A DNA stretch of 55,120 nt from Frankiaceae bacterium (GTDB lineage: Bacteria > Actinomycetota > Actinomycetes > JAFAQI01): assembly GCA_019239875.1 (NCBI GenBank), contig JAFAZI010000193.1, positions 1 to 55,120 on the forward strand, read 5' to 3'. Positions 8,652 to 16,816 of this stretch are shown here, piece by piece. The notes under the pieces were generated by a model that saw nothing but the letters and a program-made list of their open reading frames with translations, did no database searches and was not told where the DNA came from. The position numbers and the translations under genes are program-made. The stretch's first letter is position 1. Each line of letters opens with the position of its first letter.

Positions 8652-9905
8652 TCAGCTCGCCCAGGTCGGGCGCAACGGCATGCCCGCCTCACCGTGCTCG
8701 TCGACGCGCACGCCGAGCACCTGATGGAGCTCCAGAGTGTGACGCTCGAAGCCGAGCCGGGAGCCGGCCATGTACAACGCCCACACCTTCGCGCGGCCGA
8801 GCCCGACCTCGGCGACCGCCTCGTCCCAGTGGGCGGCGAGGTTGTCGCACCAGCCATGCAACGTGCGGGCGTAGTGCTCACGCAGGTTCTCGTCGTGCCG
8901 TACTTCAAATCCGTTGTCCTGCATCGCCGAGATGATTCGCCCGACGCCTTCGAGCTCGCCATCCGGAAAGACGTAGCGATCGATGAAGCCCCTGAGATGC
9001 ACCGGTTCGGTCGTCGTCGGCCGCGTGATGCAGTGATTCAGCAGCCGGCCTTGCGGTCGAAGCTTGGAGCGTAGGAACCCGAAGTACGACGCGAGGTTTG
9101 CCTCGCCGATGTGTTCGGTGAGGCCGATCGATGACACCGCGTCGAAGCTGCCTTCACGGACGTCTCGATAGTCCGAGTATCGAACTTCGGCGACGTCGGC
9201 GAGGCCGTCTTCCGCGATCGCCTTGGACGCCCACTCCGCCTGCTGGCGGGAGAGCGTGACGCCGAGCGCTCGAACGCCGTAGTGCTTCGCCGCGTGCCGC
9301 ACCATGCCGCCCCAGCCGCAACCGACATCGAGCAGTCTCATCCCGGGTTCCAGGGCCAACTTCCTCGCTACCAGGTCGTACTTGGCGAACTGCGCCTCCT
9401 CCAGCGTCGCCTCGGCAGTCGGGTAGCACGCACAGGTGTAGGTCATCGACGGGCCGAGGACCCACTCGTAGAACGTGTTGGACACGTCGTAGTGGTGACT
9501 GATCGCCTCGGCGTCTCGGGCCTTCGAGTGGCGGAAGCCGTGCGCCAGGCGCCGCGCGCCGTACTCCTCCGATGGCGGCTCCACCCAACGCAAAGCCTTC
9601 GGATCCAGGTTGCGCACCACGTCGAGGCGGTCCGCCCAGGAGACGATGGCGATGCGATCGCTCCAGAGCAGGGAAAGTGCGTCGTACAGGTCCCCGTCGA
9701 CATCGAGCGCACCGGAGATGAACGCCCGCGCGAAACCGAGGGAGCTGGGCGCGGTGACGAGGTAGGTCAGTGCAGCGGGGGAGTTGAGGGTGATTCGGAC
9801 CGCGGCGTCGGCTGGCCCCGCCGTGCTGCCGTCGTACGCGCAGATCTGGATCGGCGCCCGTCCGATCGCGTTGCGCACCACCTCGGCGATGGCCTTTCGC
9901 GGCAT
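8652..9905 (-). CDS. tmsB: SAM-dependent fatty acid methyltransferase (TmsB/BfaB/UfaA1-like)
   Basis: A 417-residue enzyme of the cyclopropane-fatty-acid synthase superfamily. The SAM site is LLDVGCGWGG (193-200), preceded by the diagnostic HHYDVSNTFYEW segment and MTYTCACYP. Family knowledge: relatives paired with a flavoprotein methylenate the double bond of oleoyl phospholipids at C10, the first step to 10-methylstearic (tuberculostearic) acid; lone relatives make cyclopropane rings. The flavoprotein gene ends 15 bases upstream on the same strand, so the methyl-branching role is favoured over cyclopropanation. The start ATG (9905) is well placed behind a GGACC-type site within that short gap. 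Confidence 0.82.
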   Translation of the reverse strand: MPRKAIAEVVRNAIGRAPIQICAYDGSTAGPADAAVRITLNSPAALTYLVTAPSSLGFARAFISGALDVDGDLYDALSLLWSDRIAIVSWADRLDVVRNLDPKALRWVEPPSEEYGARRLAHGFRHSKARDAEAISHHYDVSNTFYEWVLGPSMTYTCACYPTAEATLEEAQFAKYDLVARKLALEPGMRLLDVGCGWGGMVRHAAKHYGVRALGVTLSRQQAEWASKAIAEDGLADVAEVRYSDYRDVREGSFDAVSSIGLTEHIGEANLASYFGFLRSKLRPQGRLLNHCITRPTTTEPVHLRGFIDRYVFPDGELEGVGRIISAMQDNGFEVRHDENLREHYARTLHGWCDNLAAHWDEAVAEVGLGRAKVWALYMAGSRLGFERHTLELHQVLGVRVDEHGEAGMPLRPTWAS

Positions 9906-9920
9906 GGCTGGTCCTTTCAG

Positions 9921-11294
9921 CTAGCGACGTTGCACGGTCTTGGCGTACAGGTCGAGGAGCCGGTGGTCCGGGTCGTAGGTCTTCTTCAGGACCTCGTACG
10001 CCGGTCCGCCGTAGGTCTGCCAGAACTCCGCCTCGGGATAGAAGGCGGTTGAGTAGAGGGACTTGCGACCGCAAAGGTCTCGGACCTTCTCCTCGATTGC
10101 TCGATTGTGATACCCGTCCGTCTCGCCAGTAGGCAGCGGAGCCGTCGACCAGAAACCCACGTTGACATAGAGGGTCGCCGGGTCAAGCGGGTAGAGGTCC
10201 CAGGTCACGTCGGGGTCCCGCTGCTGGAGCGGGCAGAGCCAGACCGGCTGGATCCCGGTTCGCTTGTCGAGGAAGTCGACGAACTCGGCGACGCGTGACA
10301 CCGGTACCTCGATGTCCTGGATCACCTCCTCTTCCGGCGACTTTCCGTGGCGCGCGTCGAGCCGGCGCTTCACGCCATACCGGCGCTCCAACCCGATCAG
10401 CTTCCAGTAGACGTCGGAACGGCGCCAGCGGCGTGGCCACACCCGACGTAGGTGAGGATTCTGCGCCCCGAACGCACGAGAGCACCAGAACCAGTCGGTG
10501 TCCCACCGCCAGAAGTAGTCGTGCGTGGTGAGCCAGTCCTCCGGGCGCTGTTGGATCGACCGGTAGTAGATCCCGCGACCGGTGTAGTCCGAGGCTCGCG
10601 GCGCCTCGGCGGTGTAGGTCGCGAGGGTCAAGTAGCTCTCGTTGGGGGAGAACCAGATGCCGTCGAGGAAGTCGACCGCTTCGCCGTCGTGCGACCGATC
10701 GCGGCAGATCGTCTCGATGGCGGCTGCGCACTCCTGCATCCGGTTGAACCGCAGATGGCGCAGATGAACGTACGGCGTGACCGGCTCGAGCTCGATGCGG
10801 AGTCGCAGCGCGTAGCCGAGCGTGCCATAGGAGTTCGTGAACCCGTAGAACAGCTCGCGGTGTTCGTTGTCCGGCCGGGCCGTGACGACCTGACCGTCCC
10901 CGGTGAGAATGTCCATCTCGATCACAGACTCGTGCGGGCACCCGTTGCGAAACGAAGCGGACTCGATACCGAGTCCGGTGACAGCGCCGCCGAGCGTGAT
11001 CGTCTTCAGCTGTGGGACCACGAGCGGTGCCAATCCGTGCGGCAAGGTGGCGGCGACGAGGTCTTCGTACGTCGTCATGCCGAGCACGTCTGCGGTCTTT
11101 GTGGTCGGATCGATCGACAGCACGCCGGAGAACCCGGCAGCGTCGAGTGGCGAGTGCGCCGCATGCCGCGGTCGGAAGAGATTCGACGTGGGCTTGCGGA
11201 GGCGAACCGGTGCGCCAGGTGCCAGCGCGAGCAGCGCCTCGCGGAGCGCCTCCACGCGCCGCTGGTAGTCGCTCGGGCTGACAGTCCCGGTCAC
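9921..11294 (-). CDS. tmsA: FAD-dependent oxidoreductase (TmsA/BfaA-like, DHCR24-related)
   Basis: A 457-residue flavoprotein with an N-terminal FAD_binding_4 (VAO/PCMH) domain: RKPTSNLFR, a VLSIDPTTKTADVLG strand, MTTYEDLVAATLPHGLAPLVVPQLKTITLGG and the GLGIESASFRNGCPHESV segment that lines the FAD. It resembles sterol delta-24 reductase relatives. In the 10-methyl fatty acid pathway this partner reduces the 10-methylene lipid made by the methyltransferase, using NADPH. Gene order (flavoprotein first, methyltransferase 15 bases later) fits the actinobacterial tmsAB/bfaAB pairs; I see no third gene (tmsC) alongside. Transcription probably starts in the 90-bp region shared with the divergent marR gene. 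Confidence 0.82.
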   Translation of the reverse strand: MTGTVSPSDYQRRVEALREALLALAPGAPVRLRKPTSNLFRPRHAAHSPLDAAGFSGVLSIDPTTKTADVLGMTTYEDLVAATLPHGLAPLVVPQLKTITLGGAVTGLGIESASFRNGCPHESVIEMDILTGDGQVVTARPDNEHRELFYGFTNSYGTLGYALRLRIELEPVTPYVHLRHLRFNRMQECAAAIETICRDRSHDGEAVDFLDGIWFSPNESYLTLATYTAEAPRASDYTGRGIYYRSIQQRPEDWLTTHDYFWRWDTDWFWCSRAFGAQNPHLRRVWPRRWRRSDVYWKLIGLERRYGVKRRLDARHGKSPEEEVIQDIEVPVSRVAEFVDFLDKRTGIQPVWLCPLQQRDPDVTWDLYPLDPATLYVNVGFWSTAPLPTGETDGYHNRAIEEKVRDLCGRKSLYSTAFYPEAEFWQTYGGPAYEVLKKTYDPDHRLLDLYAKTVQRR

Positions 11295-11349
11295 ACCTCA
11301 GACCCTACGTCCGAGTGCAAATCTCGTACGGAGAGTAGAGGGCAAAAAG

Positions 11350-11378
11350 TTGCATGCCGATAGGCAAATAAATACTAT
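11350..11378 (+). promoter_or_regulatory. marR promoter with internal palindrome
   Basis: A -35 TTGCAT (11350-11355), a 17-base spacer and a -10 TACTAT (11373-11378). The ATG follows six bases after the -10, so the mRNA is probably leaderless. The palindrome TGCCGATAGGCA (11355-11366) lies between the two hexamers, where a MarR repressor would block its own promoter. Confidence 0.65.
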
Positions 11379-11384
11379 GGTGCC

Positions 11385-11831
11385 ATGGCTTCGGACCTCG
11401 ACGTCGACACCGACGCTGCGGCGCGACTGCGAGCGATCGTCGGGCGGTTGTCTCGTCGAATGAACTCCCTGGCGCGTGGCTCCGACCTGACGCCGAGCCA
11501 GCTCTCGGCCCTCGGCGTCATCGCACGACAGGGTCCGATTCGACTCTCGGATCTCGCGGACGCCGAAAGCATGAACCCGACCATGGTGAGTCGGGTGGTC
11601 GCAGCGCTTGACGACGCCGGCCTGGTTCGCCGCCGGCCGGACCCCGACGATCGTCGAGCCGGACTGCTCGAGGTGACCGCGACGGGGCGGCGTACCCATG
11701 ATCGGCTGCGAGCCGAACGAGGGCGCATCCTCAACGAGGGGCTCGACTCGCTGTCCGCCGAGCAGCGGGCGGCGGTCGAGGCTGCTGTGCCGGCACTCGA
11801 GGCGCTGGTCGAGGTGATCCGCAGCCGGTGA
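11385..11831 (+). CDS. MarR-family transcriptional regulator
   Basis: A 148-residue winged-helix regulator. The helix-turn-helix is LSALGVIARQGPIRLSDLAD followed by MNPTMVSRVVAALDDAGLV, and the wing is RRRPDPDDRRAGLLEVTATG, all canonical for MarR. It overlaps the MFS transporter start by GTGA (11828-11831), so repressor and exporter are cotranslated; such pairs usually respond to a small lipophilic or phenolic ligand exported by the transporter. It is divergent from the flavoprotein/methyltransferase genes and might also control them because all share a 90-bp intergenic region; that is inference. Confidence 0.93.
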   Translation: MASDLDVDTDAAARLRAIVGRLSRRMNSLARGSDLTPSQLSALGVIARQGPIRLSDLADAESMNPTMVSRVVAALDDAGLVRRRPDPDDRRAGLLEVTATGRRTHDRLRAERGRILNEGLDSLSAEQRAAVEAAVPALEALVEVIRSR

Positions 11832-13126
11832 GCCCGATCCAACGTTTCCGGCGCGACACCTTCGCCTCGCTCGAGAACCCGAACTACCGGCGCTACTTCA
11901 TCGGTCAGGCGATCTCGCTGACCGGGACGTGGATGCAGACGATTGCGCAGTCGTTCCTGGTGCTCCACCTGACCGGATCGGGGTTCCAGGTGGGCTTGGT
12001 CGTGGCGCTCCAGACCGTCCCGATCCTGCTGCTCGGACCGTATGGCGGCGTCGTCGCCGACCGGGTGAACAAGCTCCGCATGATGGTGGTGCTTCAGTCG
12101 TTGATGGGTGTGCAGGCGCTCGTGCTGGGACTGCTCACCGTCACCCACGTGATCTCCGTCTGGCAGATCGGAGTGCTTGCCGTCCTGCTCGGCCTCAACA
12201 ACACATTCGAGAACCCGGCGCGGCAGACCTTCGTCTTCGAGATGGTCGGACCCGAGGATCTGCGGAATGCCGTCACCCTCAACACCGTCCTGGTCAATGT
12301 GGCGCGCATGGTCGGGCCGGCGGCGGCAGGACTGATCATCGATGCGGGCGGCTACGGCGTGTGCTTCCTGCTCAATGCAGCAAGCTTCGTCGCGGTGGTC
12401 GGTTCACTGCTGCGCATGGACACGTCGACCATCACGCCGGCGCCGGCTGCGCCGCGTACGAAGGGGCAGCTTCGTGAGGGCCTGCGCTATGTGCGTGGTG
12501 AGGTCGGCCTCGCGGTCCCGCTTGTGATGATGGCGATCGTCGGTTGTCTCGCCTACGAGTTCCAGGTGACGCTGCCGGTCCTGGCGACGCAGGGCTTCGG
12601 TGGCGGGTCGACGAGTTACGGCTTCATGACGGCGACGATGGGCCTCGGCGCCGTGGTCGGCGGACTGTACTTCGCCGGTCGCGGCACGACGGGCCTCCGC
12701 TCGCTGACGACGACGTCGGTCGTCTTCGCCGCGCTGTTGGCACTTGCGGCGATCGCCCCGACACTCCCACTCGAGCTCATCCTGCTCGCGTGCGTGGGGG
12801 TCGCGAGCGTGTCATTTTTGTCGAAAGGCAACAGCACCCTGCAACTCACCGCGGCGGCGCACATGCGCGGCCGCGTCATGTCGTTGTGGTCAGTCGCCTT
12901 CCTCGGCTCGACGCCGATCGGCGGCCCGATCGCGGGTGCCGTAGCGCAGTACGCCGGTCCTCGCTGGGGTATCGGTCTCGGGGCCGTCGCGTGCGCCGTC
13001 GCTGCCGCGCTGGGGTTGCTGGTACTACGTCGAGTACGACGCCCGGCGGTTCGCGAACCCCAGGGCGACGCAATGGCAGAGGTCGAAGATGAGACCGTTC
13101 TGGAGGTCGCTGAAGCCGCCCGCTAG
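11828..13126 (+). CDS. MFS transporter (EntS/MFS_3-like exporter)
   Basis: A 432-residue membrane protein with about 12 helices, starting at a GTG that overlaps the marR stop. Family marks are ENPNYRRYFIGQAISLTGTW near the N-terminus, the GGVVADRVNKLRM loop between helices 2 and 3, and NTFENPARQTF in the next loop, typical of the MFS_3 group with EntS and macrolide-efflux relatives. The C-terminal 25 residues are acidic and cytoplasmic. Control by the coupled MarR protein suggests inducible export; the substrate is unknown. Confidence 0.9.
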   Translation: MSPIQRFRRDTFASLENPNYRRYFIGQAISLTGTWMQTIAQSFLVLHLTGSGFQVGLVVALQTVPILLLGPYGGVVADRVNKLRMMVVLQSLMGVQALVLGLLTVTHVISVWQIGVLAVLLGLNNTFENPARQTFVFEMVGPEDLRNAVTLNTVLVNVARMVGPAAAGLIIDAGGYGVCFLLNAASFVAVVGSLLRMDTSTITPAPAAPRTKGQLREGLRYVRGEVGLAVPLVMMAIVGCLAYEFQVTLPVLATQGFGGGSTSYGFMTATMGLGAVVGGLYFAGRGTTGLRSLTTTSVVFAALLALAAIAPTLPLELILLACVGVASVSFLSKGNSTLQLTAAAHMRGRVMSLWSVAFLGSTPIGGPIAGAVAQYAGPRWGIGLGAVACAVAAALGLLVLRRVRRPAVREPQGDAMAEVEDETVLEVAEAAR

Positions 13127-13135
13127 CGTTGCGTC

Positions 13136-13741
13136 GTGGGGGATCTCCGCGAGCGCTTCGAGCAGCGCAAGATCGAAGCCAAGTTCTACTGGAGCTTCGG
13201 CAAGCAACGCACGAACGCCAACTGGCACCTTCGCCACTGCAAGTCGGTCGGCGCGCAGGCGACGGTGCTCGGCCGCCCGACTGTGGACGCCAGCGACATG
13301 GAGGTCGGCGACCATTTCAAGGTGTGGTCGACACACAAACGCACTCTGGTGACCGGTTGGGGCCGGCTGCGGGTTGGCGACCGGGTCTTCTTCAACAACG
13401 GCGTGTTCATCTCATGCGTGCACGAGATCATCATCGGTAGCGATGTCGCGATCGCGAACGATGCCTACCTCACCGACAGCGACAGTCACGGTGTCGAAGG
13501 ACGCAAGGTCCGCGAGGCACCGATCCGGATCGGTGACGGAGCCTGGATCGGTGCCCGTGCGGTGATCTTGCCCGGCGTGACCATCGGTCGCCGCGCTCTG
13601 GTCGCGGCGGGAGCTGTCGTCACCCGCGACGTGCCCGACGACACTCTCGTGGGCGGGAACCCGGCACGGGTGATTCGGGAGCTGGTCTACCCGGAAGGGG
13701 TGACCCGCGCCTGGCACGACGAGCCCTTTCCGAGCGTCTGA
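13136..13741 (+). CDS. Left-handed beta-helix (hexapeptide) acyltransferase
   Basis: A 201-residue protein with hexapeptide repeats from about residue 85 to 175 ([50 protein letters not shown]), a coil ending in VVGGNPAR-type sequence ([12 protein letters not shown]), and a histidine in the SDSHGVEG loop where O-acetyltransferases keep the catalytic base. The family acylates sugars or small alcohols with acetyl-CoA. The GTG start is nine bases after the MFS stop, so it probably belongs to the marR operon. It ends four bases before the convergent desaturase stop. Confidence 0.85.
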   Translation: MGDLRERFEQRKIEAKFYWSFGKQRTNANWHLRHCKSVGAQATVLGRPTVDASDMEVGDHFKVWSTHKRTLVTGWGRLRVGDRVFFNNGVFISCVHEIIIGSDVAIANDAYLTDSDSHGVEGRKVREAPIRIGDGAWIGARAVILPGVTIGRRALVAAGAVVTRDVPDDTLVGGNPARVIRELVYPEGVTRAWHDEPFPSV

Positions 13742-13745
13742 CCGG

Positions 13746-14924
13746 CTACGCGACCGCCGACTGCGGAGCGATCGGACCGTTGTAGTTGCGAAGCTCCTCC
13801 GGCCGTGCCCGCTTGCTCTGCCGAACCGGCGGCTGCGGCTCGGGGAATGCGCGCTTGGTCGGGAGCGAGAGCCGCATCAGGGTGCGGAACACCTGGCCGT
13901 ACTGGCGGTACAACGGACCGGTCGTGTACGGCAGGTTGTACTTCTCGCACAGCACCTTCACACGCTCTGAGATCTCCGGGTACCGGTTGCTCGGCAGGTC
14001 GGGGAACAGGTGGTGCTCGATCTGGTAGCCGAGGCTGCCGGACAGGATGTGAAGGAACCGACCGCCGTTGAAGTTGGCCGAACCGAACAGCTGTCGGATG
14101 TACCACTCCGCCTGGGTCTCGTTCTCCAGCTCTTCCTCGGTGAACTTCTCGGCACCGTCCGGGAAGTGGCCGCAGAAAATGATCATGTAGGACCACAGGT
14201 TGCGGATGATGTTCGCCGTCGCGTTGGCGGTCAGGGTTGAGACGAACTGCGGGCCGCTCAGCGCCGGGAAGATGACGTAGTCCTTCGCGACCTGCTTGCG
14301 GACCTTGCGCCAGATCCCCTTCAGCTGACGCTTCATCTCGACGGGGTCCTTCTCGCGCTTGCGGATGGCCTCGATGTCGAGGTCGTGCAGCGCGACGCCC
14401 CACTCGAAGAGCAGCGCGAGCAGCGTGTTGTAGATCGGCTGGCCGATGTTGGCCGGGTGCCATTTCTGATCGCTGGTCACTCGCAGGATGCCGTAGCCGA
14501 CGTCGTTGTCCTTGCCGATGACGTTCGTGTAGGTGTGATGCATGTAGTTGTGCGAGTGCTTCCACTGCTCGGCCGGGCAGGTGGTGTCCCACTCCCAGGT
14601 GCCGGAGTGGATCTCTGGGTCGTTCATCCAGTCCCACTGGCCGTGCATGACGTTGTGGCCGATCTCCATGTTCTCGAGGATCTTGCCGGTGGCGAGCATC
14701 GCCGTACCCGCGACCCAGGCCGGTGGGAAGGCACTCGCGAACAATGTCGCGCGGCCGGCCACCATCAGCTTGCGCTGCAGGCCGATGATTCGCCGGATGT
14801 AGGCCGCGTCCTTCTCGCCGCGAGAGCCCTCGATGTCTCGGCGGATCTGGTCGAACTCCTTGCCGAGCTCGTCGATCTCTTCGGGCGTGAGGTGGGCAAA
14901 TTCTGCAATGTCAGAGATAGCCAT
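13746..14924 (-). CDS. desA3: Acyl-CoA/stearoyl desaturase (DesA3-like)
   Basis: A 392-residue membrane desaturase. The three histidine boxes are HNVMH, HSHNYMHH and QIEHHLFP, which bind the diiron centre; hydrophobic segments around residues 40-60 and 220-245 anchor it. Family members introduce a cis double bond (delta-9 in DesA3) into acyl-CoA using O2 and electrons from a partner oxidoreductase. The ATG at 14924 is chosen over an upstream in-frame ATG (14957) because GAGGAA sits 10 bases upstream and the longer form would overlap the reductase. The reductase gene ends 14 bases upstream, matching the desA3/Rv3230c pairing. Product oleoyl chains would be the natural substrate of the methyl-branching pair at 8652-11294. 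Confidence 0.92.
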   Translation of the reverse strand: MAISDIAEFAHLTPEEIDELGKEFDQIRRDIEGSRGEKDAAYIRRIIGLQRKLMVAGRATLFASAFPPAWVAGTAMLATGKILENMEIGHNVMHGQWDWMNDPEIHSGTWEWDTTCPAEQWKHSHNYMHHTYTNVIGKDNDVGYGILRVTSDQKWHPANIGQPIYNTLLALLFEWGVALHDLDIEAIRKREKDPVEMKRQLKGIWRKVRKQVAKDYVIFPALSGPQFVSTLTANATANIIRNLWSYMIIFCGHFPDGAEKFTEEELENETQAEWYIRQLFGSANFNGGRFLHILSGSLGYQIEHHLFPDLPSNRYPEISERVKVLCEKYNLPYTTGPLYRQYGQVFRTLMRLSLPTKRAFPEPQPPVRQSKRARPEELRNYNGPIAPQSAVA

Positions 14925-14938
14925 TGTCGTGTTATTCC

Positions 14939-16003
14939 TCAGATCTCGATGACGCAATCACCGGCAGCAGCCGTGACGCAGGTCTGGATGTTCTGGTTCT
15001 CCTGGTACTCAGCGCCGTTGCGCAGATCCTTCACGACGCCCTTCTTCAACGGGAGGATGCAGGTGTGACAGATGCCCATCCGGCATCCGAATGGCATCTG
15101 GATCCCGGCCTCCTCGCCGGCCTCGAGCAACGTGGTGGCGCCGTCGAGGTCGACCTCCTTCTCGGACTTCGAGAAGGTGACGTGCCCGCCCTCGGCGGAC
15201 GCACTCAGGTCAGCCGAGAACCGCTCGATGTGCAGCGACTTGCCAAGCTTGGATTTCGACCAGTGCTTCTCGGCGGCCTCGAGCATGGGGGCCGGCCCGC
15301 ACACCCACGTCTCCCGCTCGCGCCAGTCGGGACAGACCTTCGTGAGCTTCTCGACGTCGAGGATTCCGTGCTCGTCGTCGAAGTTCTCGATCGTCTGCAA
15401 ACCCTCATGCCGTTCGGCCAGTGCGAGGCGCTCGTCACGGAAGATCGCCTGATCCTGGGTGGGAGCGGAGTGCACGTGGACGACGTCAGGCATCGTGCCG
15501 CGGCGGTCCATCGTTCGCAGCATGGACATCACAGGCGTGATGCCGCTGCCACCGGTCCAGAACAGGATCTTGGCGGGCGGCGGGTCCGGAAGGACGAACT
15601 CGCCCTGCGGCAGCGCCAGCCGGACGATGGTGCCGGGCTCGAGCCCGCGCACGAGGTGCTCGGACAGGAAGCCTTCTGGCATCGCCTTGACGGTGATCGT
15701 CAGCGTGTCACGGTTGCTGTCGGGGGTGGAGCTGATCGAGTAGGACCGCCAGTGCCAGCGGCCGTCGATGTCGACGCCGATCCCGACGTACTGGCCGGGT
15801 GCGTAGTCCGCACGAAATCCCCAGCCGGGCTTGATGACGAGGGTGGCCGCGTCATCGGTCTCGGGGACGACCTCGATGACCTTGCCGCGCAGTTCACGAG
15901 CGGTCCAGAGGGGGTTGATCATCTTCAGGTAGTCGTCCGGGAGCAGCGGCGTCGTGATGCGAGCCGCGACGCTGCGGATCCGTTCGACAGTGCTGGAGCT
16001 CAT
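14939..16003 (-). CDS. Ferredoxin-type oxidoreductase, electron donor to the desaturase
   Basis: A 354-residue fusion: an FAD-binding barrel (YVGIGVDIDGRWHWRSYSISS carrying the RxYS flavin motif), an NAD(P)-binding domain (ILFWTGGSGITPVMSMLR, then WVCGPAPMLE), and a C-terminal plant-type [2Fe-2S] ferredoxin domain with cysteines in PFGCRMGICHTC and a distant QTC. This is the architecture of mycobacterial Rv3230c, which feeds electrons from NADPH to DesA3. The ATG at 16003 has GTGAGG five bases upstream; an in-frame ATG farther up (16075) lies inside the divergent tetR gene and is less likely. Transcription is probably controlled from the palindromes at 16025-16063. Confidence 0.92.
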   Translation of the reverse strand: MSSSTVERIRSVAARITTPLLPDDYLKMINPLWTARELRGKVIEVVPETDDAATLVIKPGWGFRADYAPGQYVGIGVDIDGRWHWRSYSISSTPDSNRDTLTITVKAMPEGFLSEHLVRGLEPGTIVRLALPQGEFVLPDPPPAKILFWTGGSGITPVMSMLRTMDRRGTMPDVVHVHSAPTQDQAIFRDERLALAERHEGLQTIENFDDEHGILDVEKLTKVCPDWRERETWVCGPAPMLEAAEKHWSKSKLGKSLHIERFSADLSASAEGGHVTFSKSEKEVDLDGATTLLEAGEEAGIQMPFGCRMGICHTCILPLKKGVVKDLRNGAEYQENQNIQTCVTAAAGDCVIEI

Positions 16004-16024
16004 CAGTACCTCACCCTGCGATAA

Positions 16025-16041
16025 AAAGTAACTGTTACTTT
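16025..16041. promoter_or_regulatory. Perfect palindromic operator, AAAGTAAC-T-GTTACTTT
   Basis: Two eight-base arms (AAAGTAAC and GTTACTTT) flank one central base. The site lies in the 60-bp divergent region between the reductase/desaturase operon and tetR, the usual position for a TetR dimer site. Its A/T-rich sequence stands out from the surrounding G+C. Confidence 0.8.
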
Positions 16042-16043
16042 CA

Positions 16044-16063
16044 GTACCTGATACTATAGGTAC
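16044..16063. promoter_or_regulatory. Second palindrome and tetR promoter
   Basis: Arms GTACCT and AGGTAC flank eight bases containing most of the -10 hexamer TACTAT (16052-16057). The ATG of tetR follows directly at 16064, so the transcript is probably leaderless and a repressor bound here would cover the transcription start. Confidence 0.6.
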
Positions 16064-16726
16064 ATGGCGAACCAAGAGTCAAGCGAGCCGTTGCCCGACG
16101 GGCGGCGGGATCGCTGGCGGGCGCACCGAGAGGCGCGGCGCGCGGATCTGATCGGTGCCGTGATCACCGCGGTCGGTGAGCGCGGGCCCGACGTCGGCAT
16201 GGATGACATCTCGGCCGTTTCCGGGGTCGCGAAACCTGTCTTCTACCGATACTTCGCGGACAAGACCGACCTGTTCCTCGCCGTCGGTCGGGCGGTCGCT
16301 GAAGATCTCGTGCAAACCGTGATGGCGGCGATCGACAGCCGCGAGGAGCCGAGGGAGAAGTTGGAGGCGGGCATCGAGGCGTACGTCGCGACCGTCGAGG
16401 CCAAGCCAGACCTCTACCGCTTCGTCGCGGCGCACCAGGCGTCGGGACGAAGCGGCAGCTCGGATCTGATGGGCGACTACGCAAGCGTCGTCGGCGCCCA
16501 CGCGTCGCGGGTCATCGGTGGCTTCTTGCGGGCGGCCGGACTGGACTCGGGTGCGGCGGATCCATGGGGGTACGGGGTGGTCGGCATGGCTCGCGCCGCC
16601 ACCGATCGCTGGCTCGAGAATCAGTCGATGTCGCGCGCGGACCTGGTGCGGTACCTGACCGACCTGGTGTGGCCAGGCCTCACGAGTCAGGCCCGGCGAG
16701 CGATGGCGGCGCCACTGCAGCGGTAA
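16064..16726 (+). CDS. TetR-family regulator of the desaturase operon
   Basis: A 220-residue regulator. The N-terminal helix-turn-helix is GMDDISAVSGVAKPVFYRYFADKTDLFLAV, standard for TetR; the rest is a helical ligand-binding domain. It is transcribed divergently from the desaturase/reductase pair across two palindromes, an arrangement like DesT in Pseudomonas, which senses acyl-CoA and controls a desaturase plus its reductase. That role here is inference. The ATG lies six bases after a TACTAT -10 element, so translation is probably leaderless. Confidence 0.92.
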   Translation: MANQESSEPLPDGRRDRWRAHREARRADLIGAVITAVGERGPDVGMDDISAVSGVAKPVFYRYFADKTDLFLAVGRAVAEDLVQTVMAAIDSREEPREKLEAGIEAYVATVEAKPDLYRFVAAHQASGRSGSSDLMGDYASVVGAHASRVIGGFLRAAGLDSGAADPWGYGVVGMARAATDRWLENQSMSRADLVRYLTDLVWPGLTSQARRAMAAPLQR

Positions 16727-16816
16727 GGGGCGCGGCAACGTCGCGAGGCGCTCGGTTCATCGCCGTACCTCCTCACCGAAACCTGGGACGGTTACGGCGC
16801 GCTGGATACTGGTCGA

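Noticed and set aside
14924-16024. A 366-codon plus-strand open frame across the ferredoxin reductase
   Set aside because: Antisense to a reductase with complete FAD, NAD(P) and [2Fe-2S] motifs.
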